A DNA stretch of 64,000 bases. Origin: an uncultured Clostridia bacterium. Its GTDB lineage: Bacteria; Bacillota; Clostridia; Christensenellales; Borkfalkiaceae. Under the pieces are notes generated by a model, which ran no database searches, was not told where the DNA came from, and saw nothing but the letters and a program-made list of their open reading frames with translations. Position numbers and translations under genes: made by a program. Below are positions 43,485 to 51,932 of the stretch, piece after piece. The stretch's first letter is position 1. Every line of letters begins with the position of its first letter. The stretch is taken from assembly GCA_944368775.1 (NCBI GenBank), contig CALVXB010000012.1:1-64000 (forward strand), written 5' to 3'.

Positions 43485-45554
43485 TTATGCCTTGATGAAG
43501 GAATTTTGCGCGTCCAGCGCGGGGCCGAGCGTCTCGACGGGGCGGTACTTGCCGTCCGGGCACAGCTTGCGCGCTTTGACGTTGTCGGCGAGCATGGTCT
43601 GCAAAAAGTCGTAGATCTTGCGCTCGATGCCCTTGTCGAGCACGGGCGCGGCGATCTCGACGCGCTTGTCGGTGTTGCGGGTCATCAGGTCTGCGCTGGA
43701 GATGTACAGCACGCGATCCTCCTCGCCGCCGAAGCAATACACGCGCGAATGCTCGAGGAAGCGGCCGACGATGGAGATGACGCGGATGTTCTCCGTCTTG
43801 CCCGGCACGCCGGGCAGCAGGCAGCAGATGCCGCGGATGATCAGCTCGACCTGCACGCCCGCGCAGCTCGCCTCGACCAGCTTGTCGATGATGGGCTTGT
43901 CGGTGAGGCTGTTCATCTTGGCGAGGATGTGCCCCTGCCCGCCGCTCTTTGCCTTTTCGATCTCGCGGTCGATGAGGGCGATGATGCCCGGCTTGAGCGT
44001 TTCGGGCGCGACGAGCAGCTTCTTATAATGAAAATCGGTATTGCAGATGGCGATGTTGCGGAAGAAGGCGACGGCGTCCTCGCCGATCTCCTCGTTGGCG
44101 GTGATGACGTTGAGGTCTGTGTACTGCTTGGAGGTGGACTCGTTGTAGTTGCCGGTGCCGAGGTGGGTGATGTAGCGGATGTCCTCCCCTTCCTTCAAGA
44201 CGATGGAGATGATCTTGGAGTGTACCTTGTAGTTCTCCATGCCGTAAATGATGGTGCAGCCCGCCTCTTGCAGCTTGCTCGCGAAGTGCATATTGTTCTC
44301 TTCGTCGAAGCGCGCCATCAGCTCGATGACGACGGTGACCTGCTTGCCCCGCTCGCAGGCGCGGCAGAGGGCGTCGACGATGCGCGAGTGGTTGGCGAGG
44401 CGGTAGATGGTGATCTTGATGGAGAGCACCCGCTTGTCTTTGGCGCACTCGTCGAGCAGGTCGACGACGGGGGTCATGCTGTCGTACGGGTAGGAGAGGA
44501 ATACGTCCTTCTGCGAGATGTAGTCGATGAGGGAGGGCGCGTCGGCGAGGTCGGGGTCGATGGCTCCCTTGAAGGGCGGGTAGCGCAGCTGCGCCGCCGC
44601 CTCGGGCTCGAAGTACTTACCCATCGAAAACATGAACTTATAGTCGAAGAAGTGCGGGTCCTCGAAGCAGTAGGCGGGGTCCAGCTTGAGCAGGCGCAGC
44701 ACGAAGTCTTTGAGGGGGGAGGTCTCGTCGTCCACTTCGAGGCGGACCACCCCGAGGCGGGCGCGCGACTCCACCTTCTTCTTCATGAATTCAGAGAAAT
44801 CGTGCTCGACGTCTGTGTCGTCGACGCGGGTGTCGAGGTCGGCGTTGCGGGTGACGCGCATGAGCATGCGGCCGCGCACCGTGTACCCCATAAATGCGAG
44901 GTGGCCGAAGGCCTTGAGCAGCTCTTCCACCGGCACCACCTTGACCTTTTTGCCGTAGCCGATGCGGTAGAGGCGGTCGGCGGCGGGGTTGAGGTACATG
45001 ACGCCGATCATGCGGCGGCCCTCCCGCTCGAGGTCGTAGATCATGTAGTGCTTGCGGTTTTCAAACTGCATCATGGGGTGCTTGGCGTCCAGCACCATCA
45101 TGGACAGCAGCGGCAGCACGTGCGCGAGGAAGTAGTTCTTGCACTCCTCACTCTGACGCGGGGTGAGTTCGGACGCCTTTAAGATGCGCACGCCCGCCTT
45201 GTTCAGCTCGCCGCGCAGCTTTATGTACGCGGAGATGCGGCTCTGATACTGCCGCCGCACGACCGCGAGGATGCCCTCGAGCTGCTTGGCGGGGGTCAGG
45301 CCCGTCTTGTTCTCCTTGACGTTGGGGTCGGTGAGGTTTTCGTTATACAAACTGCCCACGCGCACCATGAAAAACTCGTCCAGGTTAGAGCCGAAGATGG
45401 ACAAAAATTGGCAGCGTTCGAGCAGCGGGTTGGTCAGGTCGGTCGCCTGATCGAGCACCCGCTTGTTAAAGAGCAGCCACGAATACTCGCGGTTGATGTA
45501 GATGCCGCGCATGAAGCGCTTTTTGGCCTTTTCGATGGATGTCTGCTGTTTCAC
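43485..45554 (-). CDS. ppk: Polyphosphate kinase 1
   Basis: 689 residues, typical PPK1 length. It begins with GTG overlapping the ppx stop (GTGA); AAGGAG is 11 bases upstream. N-terminal Y-I-N-R-E-Y-S-W-L-L-F-N-x-R-V-L and S-N-L-D-E-F-F-M-V-R-V-G are PPK1 signatures; catalytic His is in Y-K-V-H-S-K-I, with R-x-D-E-E-N-N and T-H-L-G-T-G-N-Y-N-E before and after, and S-S-A-D-L-M-T-R-N near the end. It reversibly polymerises phosphate from ATP. Confidence 0.97.
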   Translation of the reverse strand: MKQQTSIEKAKKRFMRGIYINREYSWLLFNKRVLDQATDLTNPLLERCQFLSIFGSNLDEFFMVRVGSLYNENLTDPNVKENKTGLTPAKQLEGILAVVRRQYQSRISAYIKLRGELNKAGVRILKASELTPRQSEECKNYFLAHVLPLLSMMVLDAKHPMMQFENRKHYMIYDLEREGRRMIGVMYLNPAADRLYRIGYGKKVKVVPVEELLKAFGHLAFMGYTVRGRMLMRVTRNADLDTRVDDTDVEHDFSEFMKKKVESRARLGVVRLEVDDETSPLKDFVLRLLKLDPAYCFEDPHFFDYKFMFSMGKYFEPEAAAQLRYPPFKGAIDPDLADAPSLIDYISQKDVFLSYPYDSMTPVVDLLDECAKDKRVLSIKITIYRLANHSRIVDALCRACERGKQVTVVIELMARFDEENNMHFASKLQEAGCTIIYGMENYKVHSKIISIVLKEGEDIRYITHLGTGNYNESTSKQYTDLNVITANEEIGEDAVAFFRNIAICNTDFHYKKLLVAPETLKPGIIALIDREIEKAKSGGQGHILAKMNSLTDKPIIDKLVEASCAGVQVELIIRGICCLLPGVPGKTENIRVISIVGRFLEHSRVYCFGGEEDRVLYISSADLMTRNTDKRVEIAAPVLDKGIERKIYDFLQTMLADNVKARKLCPDGKYRPVETLGPALDAQNSFIKA

Positions 45555-46708
45555 TCTTGCGTATTCTCCTTGCTTGCCGCCTTGTTTTCCTCACTCTGTT
45601 CAACTTTTTCTTTGTCTTTTTTGGGCGGCCGCCCCCGCCGCTTGGCGGGCTTGGCTTCTTCCTTCCCCTCAGCGGGCGCGCTCTTTTTTGCGCTCAGCTT
45701 TTTGGCTGCGGGCGCGGCGATCTTCGCGCCCTTCGCGCGCGCCTCTTCTTGCGCGGGCCGCGCGGGGAACACGGCCTCCTCTTTATGGAAATCGTAGCTG
45801 CACGCCGCGATCTTGCCCTCGTTGACCAGCTGCAGGTACCCCTCCTTGACGCCGCGGTCGGATACGAGCAGGTCTTTGGCGCCGAAGCGGCGGAACACCG
45901 CCTTGGCGACCACCGCCGCGATGCCGACCGAGTACAGCTTTTCGGGCGCGACGTCCAAAATCAGCTTGGAGCGGTCGCGGCCGGTCAAGAGGTGATCGAC
46001 GAGTTTTTTGAACTTTTTATACTGCATGCTGCGCTCGCCGCCCTCGGCAGCGCCCGCGAACTCTGCATAGATGTCGTACAGCGCCAGCGCCGCGGCGCCG
46101 ACCATGACGACGGTCGCAAACCGCCCCTCGCCCGGCACGTTCGCCTTGTCCAGCTTGCGCGCGACGTACTTTTTGATGCGCTTGGCCTCGTCCTCGTCCG
46201 GCTGGATCTTTTCGACGAACTTGTTGTGCAGCGTCAGGATGCCGAAGTCGATGCTGTGCATCCCGCTGCGGTCATCTGCGGAGAGGTCGCAGATCTCCAC
46301 GCTCGCGCCGCCGATGTCGAGCAGCACCGCGCTCTCGTAGGCGCTGTAAAAGCGGTTGGCGATAAAGTCGCAGTACGCCTCCGTCTGGCCGTCGACCGCG
46401 TTCACGGGCAGGCCGGTGCGGTTTAAAATGGCCGCGCCCACTTCCTCGAAGTTGGTGACGGCGCGCAGCGCCGCCGTCGAAATGAGGTAGGCGGCGTCCA
46501 CGCCCAGGCTGACGCACTTGTCCTTCATGACGGAGACCGCCTCGGTCAGCTTTTCGATGCCCCGCTGCGACAGGTCGCGCCCGTCGAGATAGTGGAGCAG
46601 CGTGAGGCTGGCGCGGTCGCGGAAGATGATCTCGGTGACGCGGGCGTTCATCTCCGCCACGATCATGGAGATGCTGCTGGAACTGATGTCGATCACTGCA
46701 TATTTCAT
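45551..46708 (-). CDS. ppx: Ppx/GppA-type exopolyphosphatase with Lys-rich AT-hook tail
   Basis: 385 residues from ATG 46708 (MKYAVIDISSSS, the ASKHA phosphate-1 loop). A-V-L-L-D-I-G-G-A-S-V-E is the second phosphate loop, and T-A-A-L-R-A-V-T-N and D-G-Q-T-E-A-Y are family blocks. The enzyme domain ends near residue 310. The last 70 residues are low-complexity Ala/Lys/Glu and contain K-R-R-G-R-P-P-K-K, an AT-hook core. It degrades polyphosphate or (p)ppGpp and is translationally coupled to ppk, which makes polyphosphate. The tail is the odd part. Confidence 0.92.
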   Translation of the reverse strand: MKYAVIDISSSSISMIVAEMNARVTEIIFRDRASLTLLHYLDGRDLSQRGIEKLTEAVSVMKDKCVSLGVDAAYLISTAALRAVTNFEEVGAAILNRTGLPVNAVDGQTEAYCDFIANRFYSAYESAVLLDIGGASVEICDLSADDRSGMHSIDFGILTLHNKFVEKIQPDEDEAKRIKKYVARKLDKANVPGEGRFATVVMVGAAALALYDIYAEFAGAAEGGERSMQYKKFKKLVDHLLTGRDRSKLILDVAPEKLYSVGIAAVVAKAVFRRFGAKDLLVSDRGVKEGYLQLVNEGKIAACSYDFHKEEAVFPARPAQEEARAKGAKIAAPAAKKLSAKKSAPAEGKEEAKPAKRRGRPPKKDKEKVEQSEENKAASKENTQE

Positions 46709-46771
46709 ATCTTTACAAACCTCGCGCGGGCGAGCGCCCGCCAATCAATTTCAAATGCCGAAAAAGCGGCC

Positions 46772-47842
46772 TTACCTGCCGAGGCAGATGCCGATGCCCT
46801 CAGCCGCGGCGACCATCTCCGAGGCCGGGTCGATCAGCTTGTAGCGGCCGGCGATGTCGGACAGCGCGTTGAAGGTGATCTTGTTGCCGCTGAGGGCGAC
46901 GGTCACGCCGAAGCGCCCCTGCGCCGCCAGCCTGCCCGCATAACTTCCGAGGCGGGTGCAGAACACCTTGTCGTAGGCGGCGGGGCTGCCGCCGCGCTGG
47001 ATGTAGCCGAGCACGGTCGCGCGCGTCTCGTGCCCCGTGCGCTCGCCGATCACCTCGGCGAGGTGCGCCGTCACCGTCGTTTCGCCGCGGTCGACGCGCA
47101 CGAAGGCGCGCTCCCGCTTTTTATACGGCGCCTCCGCATCGACGATCGCCCCCTCGGCGACGGCGATGATGCAGCTGCGCTTGCCCGCGCGGTAGGTATT
47201 TTGCACACACTCGCACACTTTGTCGATATTAAAGGGTATTTCGGGCAGGAGGATGGCGTCTGCGCCCCCCGCGATGCCCGCGTATAAGGTCAGCCAGCCC
47301 GCCTTGTTGCCCATCACCTCGACGAGGATGGTGCGGCCGTGGCTGTCCGCCGTGGTGCGCACCCGCTCGATCGCCTCCGCGGCGACGTCGACGGCGGTGT
47401 GGAAGCCGAAGGTGAAGTCTGTGCCGTAGATGTCGTTGTCGATGGTCTTGGGCAGGCCGATGACGTTGCAGCCCTCCGCGCACAGCAGCGCCGCCGTGCG
47501 GTGGGTGCCCGCGCCGCCCAGCGTGAACAGGCAGTCCAGCCCCAGCTTTTTATAGTTGGCGCACATCTTTTCGAGGCGGGTGGTGCCGTCCTCTTCGGGC
47601 ACGGTCATCAGTTTGAAGGGGGTGCGGTTGGTGCCGAGCATGGTGCCGCCCACATCGAGCAGCCCTTCAAAATCTTCCCGCCGCAACGGGATGCACTCGC
47701 CCTTGATCAGCCCGACGTATCCGTTGCGGAAGCCGACGATCTCTGCGTTTTTGATGTTGCGGTACACATACAGGCCGATGCCGCGCATGACCGCGTTCAG
47801 GCCGGCGCAATCGCCGCCGCTGGTCAAAATTCCGATCTTCAT
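46772..47842 (-). CDS. pfkA: 6-phosphofructokinase family protein
   Basis: 356 residues. Starts M-K-I-G-I-L-T-S-G-G-D-C-A-G-L-N-A; P-K-T-I-D-N-D-I is the catalytic base motif. The nucleotide-site motif is L-G-G-A-G-T-H-R-T-A, where typical ATP enzymes have GGDGS and PPi enzymes GGDDS; the Asp is lost. M-G-N-K-A-G-W-L replaces the usual MGRxxG. Such forms occur in a divergent PFK clade, so ATP or PPi use is not safely predicted. First gene of pfkA-ppx-ppk, 63 bases before ppx. Confidence 0.92.
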   Translation of the reverse strand: MKIGILTSGGDCAGLNAVMRGIGLYVYRNIKNAEIVGFRNGYVGLIKGECIPLRREDFEGLLDVGGTMLGTNRTPFKLMTVPEEDGTTRLEKMCANYKKLGLDCLFTLGGAGTHRTAALLCAEGCNVIGLPKTIDNDIYGTDFTFGFHTAVDVAAEAIERVRTTADSHGRTILVEVMGNKAGWLTLYAGIAGGADAILLPEIPFNIDKVCECVQNTYRAGKRSCIIAVAEGAIVDAEAPYKKRERAFVRVDRGETTVTAHLAEVIGERTGHETRATVLGYIQRGGSPAAYDKVFCTRLGSYAGRLAAQGRFGVTVALSGNKITFNALSDIAGRYKLIDPASEMVAAAEGIGICLGR

Positions 47843-47860
47843 ACAAACCCTCCTTCCTTT

Positions 47861-47889
47861 ATTTTACCATTATTTGCCCCTCTCGTCAA
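47861..47889 (-). promoter_or_regulatory. Promoter of pfkA-ppx-ppk
   Basis: On the minus strand TTGACG (47884-47889), 17 bases, TAAAAT (47861-47866); GGAAGGAGG follows before the ATG. Confidence 0.82.
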
Positions 47890-47936
47890 TGCGATTTTCG
47901 ATTTTTTTTGATAAAAACGCAAAAATCGGGAAAGGA

Positions 47937-47979
47937 TGCAAAATACCCGCCCGCGCGGCGTCGCCGCCGCGCGGGCGGG
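47937..47979 (-). terminator. Terminator of the rubrerythrin operon
   Basis: A 15-bp GC stem (47946-47960 with 47965-47979) is followed on the minus strand by TATTTTGC. A second perfect 15-bp hairpin without a U-run (48011-48025 with 48029-48043) precedes it, nearer the gene. Confidence 0.75.
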
Positions 47980-48058
47980 CGCGTTTGCGGGCGCGGGAGG
48001 GCGAACGAAAGCGGCGCGGCAGCCCGCAGGGCTGCCGCGCCGCCCCTTGCGGGGCAGA

Positions 48059-48175
48059 TCAGAGATCGTCGGCGTCCTGCACGGGCTTTTCCCCCTCCTG
48101 CGGGGTGCCCGTGTAGCTGCCGTTCACGTCATACGGAGAGCGCATGGGCCGAGCGCGCTTCCCCTTTACTTGCAC
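48059..48175 (-). CDS. 38-residue protein ending in a GSYTG...PVQDADDL motif
   Basis: The frame ends S-P-Y-D-V-N-G-S-Y-T-G-T-P-Q-E-G, then E-K-P-V-Q-D-A-D-D-L. I recall this short block as recurring at the end of very small Clostridia proteins of unknown role. The likely start is GTG 48173-48175, eight bases after AAGGGG and overlapping the last ten bases of the gene at 48166; an ATG at 48145 is possible but poorly spaced. Translation is probably coupled to the upstream gene. Basic N-terminus (K-G-K-R-A-R-P), acidic C-terminus. Function unknown. Confidence 0.6.
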   Translation of the reverse strand: MQVKGKRARPMRSPYDVNGSYTGTPQEGEKPVQDADDL

Positions 48176-48345
48176 GACTTGGTCCCCTTGCAGCTCTGCG
48201 CCTTGCCCTGCGCCGCGCGGCCGCGCGCCGACGAGCACGCCTTCTGCGAGGACGCCTTGCTCTGCGAAGAGGATGCCTTGCCCTGCGCAGACTGCGCGCC
48301 CTTGCTCTGTTCGTTCTGTGCGTTTTGTTCTTTGTTGTTTCTCAT
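48166..48345 (-). CDS. 59-residue Lys/Gln/Ser/Ala-rich protein
   Basis: Starts M-R-N-N-K-E-Q-N-A-Q-N-E-Q-S-K-G behind AAGGAGAAAAGAA, an ideal ribosome site that overlaps the rubrerythrin stop region (11-base gap). Cysteines appear at K-A-C-S-S, S-C-K and S-C-K at the end. The composition is of a disordered basic protein. Not recognised beyond that. Its last ten bases overlap the start of the next small gene in another frame. Confidence 0.65.
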   Translation of the reverse strand: MRNNKEQNAQNEQSKGAQSAQGKASSSQSKASSQKACSSARGRAAQGKAQSCKGTKSCK

Positions 48346-48356
48346 TTCTTTTCTCC

Positions 48357-48947
48357 TTAAGATTGATCGAAAGGTAAGGGGAACTCCGCAAAGCCCTGTT
48401 TTGCCTTGCACAAAGGGCACACCTTCCACGCCTCGCGCGTCACCGCGCGGTAGCCGCACTCGCCGCAGATCCAGAGCGTCGGCTTGTCGCGCTTGTACAG
48501 CGCGCCCTCTTTGAGCGACTGCTGCAGAAAGCGGAACACGATCTCGTGCTCGCGCTCGACGCCCGCCACCCGCTCGAACAGCGCGGCCGCGTCCTCGAAG
48601 CCCTCCGCCCGCGCATCGGCGGCGAAGGCGGGGTACACCTCGGCGTGCTCGGCGCGCTCGTCCTCCGCGGCGAAGCCGAAGTTTTGCTCCAGCGTGCCGA
48701 AGCGGAAGGGATAGCCCGCGTCCAGCGGGATATTGTCGCAGCTGCCCGCCTTTTGGATGAGCATATCGAAAAAGCTCTTGGCGTGGTTGGTCTCGTTTTT
48801 GGCGATGGTGCGCACGATGTCGGCGAGCACGGGGTACTCCTCCGCCGTCGCCTGTTTGGCGATAAGCTGGTAGCGCATGCCCGCCTGGCTCTCCCCCGCA
48901 AACGAGCGGGCGAGGTTGACAAACGTCTTGGTCTGTTGAAAGTGCAT
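48357..48947 (-). CDS. rbr: Rubrerythrin
   Basis: 196 residues. Four-helix diiron part: F-A-G-E-S-Q-A-G-M-R-Y, A-K-N-E-T-N-H-A-K and a later E-R-E-H-E pair supply the carboxylate and His ligands. C-terminal rubredoxin-like site: I-C-G-E-C-G-Y and V-C-P-L-C-K. It reduces hydrogen peroxide in anaerobes. AAGGAGGACACTGCG precedes the ATG. Heads a three-gene unit with two tiny genes. Confidence 0.96.
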   Translation of the reverse strand: MHFQQTKTFVNLARSFAGESQAGMRYQLIAKQATAEEYPVLADIVRTIAKNETNHAKSFFDMLIQKAGSCDNIPLDAGYPFRFGTLEQNFGFAAEDERAEHAEVYPAFAADARAEGFEDAAALFERVAGVEREHEIVFRFLQQSLKEGALYKRDKPTLWICGECGYRAVTREAWKVCPLCKAKQGFAEFPLPFDQS

Positions 48948-49141
48948 CGCAGTGTCCTCCTTACGCCCGCAGTATGCCCCGTTCCGCCGCGCTTTATGCG
49001 CGCCGCGCCTGTTTTTGTACCGCCGCGCGCGCCCGCCCCCTGCCTGCCCTTCCTACACTTTTATTTTTGAAGAAGGCCGCACGCCCGCGCGGGCAAAGCG
49101 AAGGCGCGCAGCCGAGAGCTGCGCGCCGCGAAAAGTTTTTT

Positions 49142-50074
49142 TCAGTTGTGCAGGCCGCCCCAATACTCCCACTTGCCGCGGTAGAAGATGAGCAGGACGC
49201 CGCGCACGAAGTTGGCGATGCCGCCCGCGAGGAACCACGCGGAGACGCCCTCCATGCCGCTCGCCCAGGCGATCATGGCGAAGAGCAACGCCGCGGAGGC
49301 GAAGGAGAGCCAGGCGAAGAAGCGGTGCCATGCGGCGATGCGCACGCGGCCGGGCACGCTCGCGGCGAGGGGGAGCCCCAGCAGCAGCGATGCCGCGTAC
49401 AGCGGCGTGCCGTACAGCAGCAGGTTGGAGCAGATGGCGCGGCAGAGGTTGGATACCGTCTCCGCCGAGGAGAATACGCGCGTGCCGACCACTTGGCTCA
49501 AATAGTTGGAATAGGCCGCCGCCGGCCCCGCCGAGGAGCCGAACAGGTAGCTGAGCGCGCCGTAGCCGGTGAAGGCCGCCGTGCCGCGCACCCACGGCAA
49601 AAAGAAGCAGACGATGCTCAAAGCGAGCAGCGCGAGCGAAAGGGAGGCGATGACGATGCGGTTGCGGCTGCGCCCCCGCTTGCGCCGCGCCGAGGGGCGG
49701 CGATAGAAGGGAACGGAGCGCGGCGGCGGGGCGTCCGGCTCGTACGCCTGCGCGTACACGACGGGCTGCACCTGCGCCGTCTGCAGCACGAGCGCGTGCT
49801 GCTCGGAGCGCAGCCGCTCGACTTCGCCCTGCAGCGCGTCGACCTCGCCGCGCAGCCGCTCGATCTCGGAGGCGAGGCGGGCGCGTTCGCGCTCGTCCGC
49901 CTCGGCGGCAGCCTGCTGCGGGGATGCCAACTCGTCGCGGCAGCGGCCGACCGACTCGCGCATCCGCGCGAGCAGATCGCCCATCTCGCCGTCCGCCATC
50001 TCCCCGCAATGCGGGCAGGTCAGCGCGTATTCGTCTACGGCGATCCCACAGTGTTTACAGATCTTGGATGCGAT
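49142..50074 (-). CDS. Zinc-ribbon, coiled-coil membrane protein with missing standard start
   Basis: About 310 residues. The frame begins with I-C-K-H-C-G-I-A-V, then L-T-C-P-H-C-G-E-M, a four-cysteine zinc ribbon, then a coiled coil (A-S-E-I-E-R-L-R-G-E-V-D-A-L-Q, about residues 60-100), a basic stretch, and four or five membrane helices. No ATG, GTG or TTG stands in this frame upstream of the ribbon. GGGAGGTG is placed nine bases before an ATC (50072-50074). An ATG at 50081 is out of frame by one base and only two bases from the ribosome site. Internal ATG at 49999 would lose the ribbon. A good promoter (50110-50139) supports the long form. Confidence 0.7.
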   Translation of the reverse strand: MASKICKHCGIAVDEYALTCPHCGEMADGEMGDLLARMRESVGRCRDELASPQQAAAEADERERARLASEIERLRGEVDALQGEVERLRSEQHALVLQTAQVQPVVYAQAYEPDAPPPRSVPFYRRPSARRKRGRSRNRIVIASLSLALLALSIVCFFLPWVRGTAAFTGYGALSYLFGSSAGPAAAYSNYLSQVVGTRVFSSAETVSNLCRAICSNLLLYGTPLYAASLLLGLPLAASVPGRVRIAAWHRFFAWLSFASAALLFAMIAWASGMEGVSAWFLAGGIANFVRGVLLIFYRGKWEYWGGLHN

Positions 50075-50109
50075 AAGCCATCACCTCCCGCCTTTCTTTC
50101 GTGTTCCTC

Positions 50110-50139
50110 ATTATACTCCGCCGCGCGGCGGTTTGTCAA
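50110..50139 (-). promoter_or_regulatory. Promoter of the zinc-ribbon membrane protein
   Basis: On the minus strand TTGACA (50134-50139), an 18-base spacer and TATAAT (50110-50115). Predicted start near 50103, about 15 bases upstream of GGGAGGTG. Confidence 0.88.
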
Positions 50140-50178
50140 GGCCTTACCGAAAAAACCTCGCCGGACAGGATGCGCCCG

Positions 50179-51843
50179 TCACGAGCGCGGCTTGTTGAAG
50201 TTGTCTTTGAGGGATACGATCTCGGAGAGGACGAGCTTGCCCCCCTCCGTGCATTTTTTGAAGTACCCGGTGCGCAGCAGCTGGAAGGCCTCCCCTTCCG
50301 CCGCCTCGGCGAGCGCCGGCTCCGCCTTGGCGGAAAAGATCTTTTCGCTGTCCGGGTTCATGCGCTCGGAAAAGTCCTGCCCGGCGTAGTCGGCGTCGCG
50401 CAGCAAGCTCTCGTAGCGGCGCACCTCGGCGTCGGCGCAGCAGTCGGCGTTCACCCATTGGATGACCCCCTTGACCTTGATGCCGCTCGTGTCGTGGCCG
50501 CTGCGGCTTGCGGGCACGTACGAACAGCGCACCTCCTCCACCTTGCCCTCCCCGTCGCGCACCACCTCGTCGCAGCGGATGATGTAGGCGTTTTTCAGGC
50601 GGACATAGCCGTCCGGCTTGAGGCGGAAGTACTTGGGGGGCGGATCGAGGGAGAAGTCGGCGCCGTCGATGTAGAGGTGCTTGCCGAACTTGACCTCGCG
50701 CCTCCCTGCGCTCTCGTCCGTCGGGTTGACGTCGAAGTCGAGCAGCTCCTCCCCCTCGTAGTCGGTGAGGGTAACTTTGACGGGGTCGAGCACCGCCATC
50801 GCGCGCGCGGCGTGGGCGTTGAGGTACTCGCGCACGCACGCTTCGAAGTAAGAATATTCGCACTCCGACTGCGCCTTGGCGACGCCGATGCGCGAGCAGA
50901 AGTCGCGCACGGCCGCCGCGGGGATGCCGCGGTTGCGCAGGCCGGAGAGGGTGGGCATGCGGGGATCGTCCCAGCCGCGCACCTTGCCCTCCTCGACCAG
51001 CTTTTTGAGGTAGCGCTTGCTCATCACCGTGTTGGTGATGTTCAGCCGCGCGAACTCGATCTGGCGGGGCTTGGGGTCGAAGCCGAGGGTGATGCCCACC
51101 CAATCGTACAACGGGCGGTGATCCTCGAATTCGAGTGTGCAAAGCGAGTGCGTCACCCCCTGCAAAAAGTCGCAGATGGGGTGGGCGAAGTCGTACATCG
51201 GGTAGATGCACCACTTGTCCCCCGTGCGGTGGTGCGAGGCGTGCAAAATGCGGTAGATGACGGGGTCGCGCATATTGACGTTGGGAGAGGCCATGTCGAT
51301 CTTGGCGCGCAGGCACTTTTCGCCGTCCGCGTATTTGCCCGCCCGCATCTCCTCGAACAGGCGCAAATTTTCCTCCGGCGAGCGGCCGCGATAGGGGCTT
51401 TCGGTGCCCGGCTCGGTCAGCGTGCCGCGCGTGTTTTTGATCTCCTCCGCGGAGAGGTCGCACACGAACGCCTTGTCCTCCTTGATGAGGCGCACCGCGT
51501 ATTCGTAGATGGTGTCGAAGAAGTCGGAGGCGTAACACTCGCGCGCCCATTCATACCCCAGCCAATGAATATCGGCGCGGATGGCGTCGACGAACTCCGT
51601 CTTTTCCTTCGAGGGGTTGGTGTCGTCGAAGAAGAGGTTGCACTTGCCGCCGTATTTGAGCGCGGTGCCGAAGTTGACGAACATGCTCTTGGCGTGGCCG
51701 ATGTGCAAATAGCCGTTGGGTTCGGGCGGGAAGCGCGTCTGCACCTGTTCGGGGCGCAGCTTGCCCGCCGCGATGTCTTCGTTGATGATCTGCTCGATAA
51801 AATTCGCCGCCTCCGGCAGCGCCTGCATTTCCTTTTCGGACAT
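50179..51843 (-). CDS. glnS: Glutaminyl-tRNA synthetase
   Basis: 554 residues, class I. R-F-P-P-E-P-N-G-Y-L-H-I-G-H-A-K is the HIGH block, and V-M-S-K-R-Y-L the KMSKS-like loop; D-D-T-N-P and the C-terminal anticodon beta-barrel (L-K-P-D-G-Y-V-R-L-K-N) are present. AGAGG precedes the ATG. Direct GlnRS is not universal in Firmicutes, many of which use GatCAB, so this was probably gained by transfer in the lineage. Confidence 0.96.
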   Translation of the reverse strand: MSEKEMQALPEAANFIEQIINEDIAAGKLRPEQVQTRFPPEPNGYLHIGHAKSMFVNFGTALKYGGKCNLFFDDTNPSKEKTEFVDAIRADIHWLGYEWARECYASDFFDTIYEYAVRLIKEDKAFVCDLSAEEIKNTRGTLTEPGTESPYRGRSPEENLRLFEEMRAGKYADGEKCLRAKIDMASPNVNMRDPVIYRILHASHHRTGDKWCIYPMYDFAHPICDFLQGVTHSLCTLEFEDHRPLYDWVGITLGFDPKPRQIEFARLNITNTVMSKRYLKKLVEEGKVRGWDDPRMPTLSGLRNRGIPAAAVRDFCSRIGVAKAQSECEYSYFEACVREYLNAHAARAMAVLDPVKVTLTDYEGEELLDFDVNPTDESAGRREVKFGKHLYIDGADFSLDPPPKYFRLKPDGYVRLKNAYIIRCDEVVRDGEGKVEEVRCSYVPASRSGHDTSGIKVKGVIQWVNADCCADAEVRRYESLLRDADYAGQDFSERMNPDSEKIFSAKAEPALAEAAEGEAFQLLRTGYFKKCTEGGKLVLSEIVSLKDNFNKPRS

Positions 51844-51932
51844 AATGACCTCTGTATGACTGTATTTTGTATAGGGGAAGAAGGGCGCGCGCCCCTCCCC
51901 CTTCGTTTGCCGCAGCTTTCGCCCCGCCCGCC

